This document shows positions 60,672 through 64,000 of a DNA stretch of 64,000 bases, in pieces (positions within the stretch are counted from its first letter, which is position 1; each line of letters begins with the position of its first letter). The DNA is from CAYRDC01 sp964422925 (GTDB taxonomy: Bacteria; Bacteroidota; Bacteroidia; Chitinophagales; S012-47), in contig CAYRDC010000003.1 in NCBI GenBank assembly GCA_964422925.1, positions 120,495 through 184,494 of the forward strand, written 5' to 3'. The notes below the pieces were generated by a model. The model saw nothing but the letters and a program-made list of their open reading frames with translations, searched no databases and was not told the DNA's origin. The translations under genes were made by a program, and so were the position numbers.

Positions 60672-61985
60672 ATGAAAAAGATAATTGTACTTACTTTCTG
60701 TCTGGTTGTCTTTTGTTTAAAAGAACTGGTGGCGCAAAACCTTCAGGAACTCGCGACCGGAGATATGCCTTACCTGGAAGCGCTGTACAAGGATTTGCAC
60801 AGCCATCCGGAACTCTCATTCAGGGAGAGGGAAACCGCCCGGAAAATGGCCCGCGAGCTGAAAGAAGCCGGGTTTGAGGTAACCACGAATTATGGCGGTT
60901 ATGGCGTAGTGGGTATTTTACGGAATGGCCCCGGGCCAGTGATTATGGTGCGAACCGACATGGATGCCCTGCCTATGGTGGAAGAAACCGGCTGGCCGTT
61001 TGCCAGCAATGTTCGCCAGGTGGATGTGGACAGCATTGAAATGCCGGTAATGCATGCCTGCGGCCACGATGTGCACATGACGGTATGGACAGGAACCGCC
61101 CGTTTATTAGCCAAACTGAAGGAAAACTGGTCGGGCACTTTATTGTTCATTGCCCAGCCGGCAGAAGAACGGGGCGGGGGTTCCAAATTAATGCTTGAGA
61201 AGGGCTTGTACCGCGATTTCCCTGTTCCGGATTATGCGCTGGCCTTCCATGTAAAAGGCAGTGTGCCGGCCGGCAGCATTGCTTATGTTCCGGGCTATGC
61301 ACTGGCCAATGTGGATATGGTGGATATCACCGTGCATGGCCGCGGCAGCCATGGCGCCATGCCCGAACGCAGCATCGATCCCATCGTGCTTTCGGCCCGG
61401 ATCATCCTGGCGCTGCAAACAATTGTCAGCCGGGAAATTTCCCCGCTGGAACCGGCCGTGGTCACCGTGGGATCCATTCACGGGGGAACCAAGCACAATA
61501 TCATACCGGATGACGTGAAAATGCAGCTTACCCTAAGGTCTTATAACATTGACGTGAGAAACCAGATCATAAATGCCATTCAGCGCATTTGCAATGGCAT
61601 TGCCGCTTCTGCCGGAGTGGATCCTGAAAATTACCCGGAAGTGAAACTGGCTGATGAATTTACACCCTCCACTTACAACGATCCCGGATTAACCGAAAGG
61701 GCCCGGAAGGCACTAATTCCTCTGCTGGGTGAAGAGCATGTAATACCCTACAAACCGGTTATGGGCGGGGAAGACTTCTCACGCTATGGCCTGACTGAAG
61801 AAAAAGTACCCATTTGCCTGTTATGGCTTGGCGTGGCAAATCCGGGGGAACTGGAAAAAGCCCGGGAGGAAGGACGGCAATTACCGGATATTCACAACAA
61901 TCATTTCACACCCGATTACCAGGAAGCTATTCCCGTTGGCGTTGCCGGAATGGCTGCCATTTTGCTGAACTTGATGAAAAATTAA
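60672..61985 (+). CDS. Secreted M20 amidohydrolase/peptidase
   Basis: A 437-residue M20D-type metallohydrolase with a signal peptide (about 1-21, ending LVAQ). Key sites: VRTDMDALPMVEE, HACGHDVHMTVWTG for metal binding, QPAEERGGGSKLMLEKG carrying the catalytic Glu pair, VKGSVPAGSI, HGRGSHGAMPE and MGGEDFSRY. Family members hydrolyse N-acyl amino acids, hippurate or carboxypeptidase-type substrates. Unlike most relatives it is exported. Function is likely periplasmic or extracellular amide hydrolysis. Confidence 0.87.
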   Translation: MKKIIVLTFCLVVFCLKELVAQNLQELATGDMPYLEALYKDLHSHPELSFRERETARKMARELKEAGFEVTTNYGGYGVVGILRNGPGPVIMVRTDMDALPMVEETGWPFASNVRQVDVDSIEMPVMHACGHDVHMTVWTGTARLLAKLKENWSGTLLFIAQPAEERGGGSKLMLEKGLYRDFPVPDYALAFHVKGSVPAGSIAYVPGYALANVDMVDITVHGRGSHGAMPERSIDPIVLSARIILALQTIVSREISPLEPAVVTVGSIHGGTKHNIIPDDVKMQLTLRSYNIDVRNQIINAIQRICNGIAASAGVDPENYPEVKLADEFTPSTYNDPGLTERARKALIPLLGEEHVIPYKPVMGGEDFSRYGLTEEKVPICLLWLGVANPGELEKAREEGRQLPDIHNNHFTPDYQEAIPVGVAGMAAILLNLMKN

Positions 61986-62094
61986 TCCCGGCCCCCATTG
62001 GTTGTGGATAAAAAACCTTGGACAATAGTGTTTTCACGCAAAAAAGCCTTAATTTACGGATGTTAAAACGCAATTATCAATAAAAACCAGTGCT

Positions 62095-62505
62095 ATGGAC
62101 GTAACTGAAGTTTTACAAAACGTTAATTGGTTAGCCGTAATTGTTGCCACAGCTGCCATGTTTGTTTTAGGATGGATTTGGTACAGTTTCCTGTTTAAAA
62201 ATGCATGGGCGAAAGAATCAGGGGTTTCGGAAGAACCGCAGGGAGGCGTTACCAAAATGTTCATTGCCGGGTTTGTTCTCACGTTTATCGGTATGCTCGT
62301 GCTGGCTTTGTTCATTCTGAGCTATGAATTTCATGATTGGTTAATGGGCCTCAAACTGGGTGTATTGGTAAGTGTGGGATTTATAGGGACCAGCCTGGTA
62401 AACGGTTACATGTATCAAGGGAAAAGTGCCAAGCTGATGGCTATCGATGCATTTTATTCCATCATTGGATATGCCATTGGGGGGATCATTATCGCGGTTT
62501 GGTAA
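62095..62505 (+). CDS. DUF1761 family membrane protein
   Basis: A 136-residue protein with four hydrophobic helices (LAVIVATAAMFVLGWIWYSF, MFIAGFVLTFIGMLVLAL, LGVLVSVGFIGTSLVNGY and AIGGIIIAVW at the end). The opening VNWLAVIVATAAMFVLGWIWY matches DUF1761. Function unknown. It is preceded by a 109-base gap after the M20 peptidase in which I see no clear promoter. It is followed by the inverted repeat at 62551-62599. Confidence 0.75.
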   Translation: MDVTEVLQNVNWLAVIVATAAMFVLGWIWYSFLFKNAWAKESGVSEEPQGGVTKMFIAGFVLTFIGMLVLALFILSYEFHDWLMGLKLGVLVSVGFIGTSLVNGYMYQGKSAKLMAIDAFYSIIGYAIGGIIIAVW

Positions 62506-62550
62506 ACCCGAATACAAATCCTTGATTTTCACATGACTTAAACTTTTGGG

Positions 62551-62599
62551 AAAGGCATGCGTATATAACCCTCGTGTAAAGGTTACACAGCATGCCTTT
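62551..62599. repeat. Nested inverted repeats over the start of the vWA-like gene
   Basis: AAAGGCATGC (62551-62560) pairs perfectly with GCATGCCTTT (62590-62599). Inside it, GTGTAA (62574-62579) pairs with TTACAC (62583-62588) over AGG. The right arm of the outer repeat contains the ATG (62592) of the following gene, so an RNA stem could hide the start codon. A cruciform or a protein-binding operator are other options. Confidence 0.7.
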
Positions 62600-63917
62600 G
62601 CCCCCTGTACATAACGCAGCCCGCAGGCCGGGTTCACCACTTAGGCGAACAGCCTGTTACTTGTTGTTCTGGTTCTCGGTTTCCCTTTCAACCGCCACCG
62701 CACAGGACAGGGTAACCTTTTCCCCGGACGTACTCGATTATCCCCTCGCATATACGCAGTTTTTCGACAGTATCTTTGCCTTCCGGCAGGTACACAAATA
62801 CCTGGGAGAATGCCGCGAAAACCAGGTGTTCCTTTTCAACGGGTACAATGAATTCCGCATTGACAACCCCGAAAACTGGAAGCGCCTCCGCAGGCAGAGC
62901 CGACCGGTGGAGGTAAACGTCATTTACAGCGCCTACCCGGAGAATTTCAGGCGCTGGGAACCCGAATTCTGCACCCTGCTGGCCAGGCGGCTGAAAGCCC
63001 TCTTCCTGCTCGACCCGAAGCTGAACAACCCGGACGTTCACTGGACCCTGATGGAGCAAACCGAATGTTCGGACATAGACGAAGCCCGGAGCCTGCTGCA
63101 CGGCATTCTGATAACCTATGAGCCGAAAGAAACCCCGGTGGTGTTTGAAAAGCCGTTGGACCTCTCCACGGAATATTTCGACATCAGCGCACAAACCGGG
63201 CTCAGCGAGGAGGAAGTGCAGGAAATCAGGCTGAACCTCAGCCGTTTCGGACAGGACAATGACTCAGTGGTGATCCGCGTTTTCGAGCGGCACCCAGAGT
63301 GGGAAAACCTGCTGGTGGTGGTTGACTGGACCAGCAGCATGTATCCTTACGGAAGCCAGGTGGTGCTCTGGCAGGCCCTGCACATGGCCCGCAGCGGAAT
63401 CCGTCACCTGGTTTTTTTCAATGACGGAAACCGCACACTGGACGTGAAAAAAATCGGGAAAACCGGGGGCATCTATTTCGTGGAGCCCGAGAATATCGAA
63501 ACCATCATCGCTACCATGCGCTGGGTTCAGTCAAGGGGTGACGGGGGCGACATCCCCGAAAACGACATTGAAGCCATCCTGAAAGGCCTGGATGCCTATC
63601 CTGACGTGGACGAGGTGGTGCTGATAGCCGACAACAACTCCGATATGCGCGACTTCGCTTTACTGGACAAGATAAACAAACCCGTCAAGGTCATACTCTG
63701 CGGTGACTATATGGGCATCAACCCGCAATACCTCACCCTGGCCCTTAAAACCGGTGGCAGCCTGCACACCATCGACCAGGACATCGAAAACCTCTTCAGC
63801 CTCTTCCGGGACGGGAAAGTCGAGATTTACGGCTACGAGTACGGGCTTGACGAAAACCGGGATGTGAAACTGAACCCGAAAAACCTGCCGGAAGAACTGT
63901 CGCACCTCGAGGAGTAA
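62592..63917 (+). CDS. Secreted protein with von Willebrand factor A-like domain
   Basis: A 441-residue protein with an N-terminal signal (hydrophobic CYLLFWFSVSLSTATAQ at about 22-38 after a basic region). The N-terminal half shows no motif I can name. Residues about 235-410 look like a vWA domain: NLLVVVDWTSSMYPYG with a MIDAS-like DxTxS variant (Asp245), then DGGDIPENDIEAILKGL and EVVLIADNNSDMRDF. Metal-dependent binding of a partner protein is likely rather than catalysis. The gene starts inside an inverted repeat. Function unknown. Confidence 0.65.
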   Translation: MPLPPVHNAARRPGSPLRRTACYLLFWFSVSLSTATAQDRVTFSPDVLDYPLAYTQFFDSIFAFRQVHKYLGECRENQVFLFNGYNEFRIDNPENWKRLRRQSRPVEVNVIYSAYPENFRRWEPEFCTLLARRLKALFLLDPKLNNPDVHWTLMEQTECSDIDEARSLLHGILITYEPKETPVVFEKPLDLSTEYFDISAQTGLSEEEVQEIRLNLSRFGQDNDSVVIRVFERHPEWENLLVVVDWTSSMYPYGSQVVLWQALHMARSGIRHLVFFNDGNRTLDVKKIGKTGGIYFVEPENIETIIATMRWVQSRGDGGDIPENDIEAILKGLDAYPDVDEVVLIADNNSDMRDFALLDKINKPVKVILCGDYMGINPQYLTLALKTGGSLHTIDQDIENLFSLFRDGKVEIYGYEYGLDENRDVKLNPKNLPEELSHLEE

Positions 63918-63946
63918 ACCGGCAGATGACCCCAGAAAAAAACAAA

Positions 63947-63981
63947 GAGGCCGTCTCATAACCAATATATGAGATGGCTTC
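63947..63981 (+). terminator. Stem-loop at the window end, terminator or IS-end-like
   Basis: GAGGCCGTCTCATA (63947-63960) pairs with TATGAGATGGCTTC (63968-63981) with two G-T wobbles over a 7-base loop. It lies 29 bases after the vWA gene and is followed by the weak tail CCTATTTAT. It could terminate that gene. The outer bases also resemble inverted-repeat ends of some IS families, but no transposase is in view. Confidence 0.45.
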
Positions 63982-64000
63982 CCTATTTATGCCTGTACCT

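Overview
The window looks like a chromosomal segment of a member of the Bacteroidota, probably class Bacteroidia. I could not place it more precisely. Evidence seen in the sequence: eight secreted proteins end in type IX secretion (T9SS) C-terminal domains, seven of type A and one of type B (CHU_C). Several start codons are preceded by the Bacteroidota -7 promoter box TAnnTTTG. Respiration uses a complete alternative complex III operon (actA-F). Menaquinone is made through the futalosine route (mqnA, mqnE). CcmE is the cysteine variant. No rRNA, tRNA, CRISPR array, integrase or transposase was found. Coding density is very high: no gene-free stretch exceeds about 300 bases, and many neighbours overlap.

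Layout. 1-60: start of a leftward PPC/DUF296 gene, cut by the window edge. 0.2-5.2 kb: an operon of three T9SS cargo proteins. 5.2-7.4 kb: a leftward secreted glycoside hydrolase. 7.4-9.5 kb: small asparaginase, YiiX-like hydrolase, DUF4878 lipoprotein, terminator, ArsC-like protein. 9.5-15.4 kb (leftward): gingipain-type peptidase, YraN, TopA, SirB1-like protein. 15.5-24.1 kb (rightward): sugar-phosphate isomerase, lipB, an unknown protein, rluD, a multidomain M43 peptidase, then mqnE, a histidine phosphatase and mqnA. 24.1-31.3 kb: nucleoside phosphorylase, universal stress protein, a lyase-like lipoprotein, an M36-like peptidase, YigZ, an EamA transporter and ribD. 31.3-32.2 kb: prmC.

32.2-43.5 kb is the respiratory block, all leftward. 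A diheme lipoprotein cytochrome has its own promoter and terminator. It is followed by an apparent nine-gene operon: small cytochrome, DUF5777 beta-barrel, monoheme lipoprotein, actA-B-C-D-E-F, closed by a strong terminator. The block is visibly more AT-rich than its flanks. At 45.9-49.1 kb ccmE and ccmF, which serve heme attachment, run the other way. They lead into a DUF2520 - UbiA prenyltransferase - Maf string. 51.4-54.2 kb (leftward): hutI, cysH and a sugar epimerase. 54.3-59.1 kb (rightward): aroC, a dicarboxylate/amino-acid symporter, a short-chain dehydrogenase and a YtcJ-like amidohydrolase. 59.1-64 kb: a leftward LuxE-like adenylating protein, then a lipoprotein, a secreted M20 peptidase, a DUF1761 membrane protein and a secreted vWA-like protein.

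How it fits together. The futalosine pathway supplies menaquinone. Alternative complex III oxidises menaquinol and passes electrons to c-type cytochromes assembled by the Ccm proteins. chorismate synthase (aroC) makes the precursor used by mqnA. Outside the respiratory core, the segment carries secreted enzymes and adhesin-like proteins delivered by T9SS, suggesting degradation of proteins and polysaccharides. The observations I rate highest are a predicted seven-heme ActA, the accessory genes fused into the act operon, the histidine phosphatase embedded between mqnE and mqnA, the cysteine-type CcmE, and a long inverted repeat covering the start codon of the last gene.
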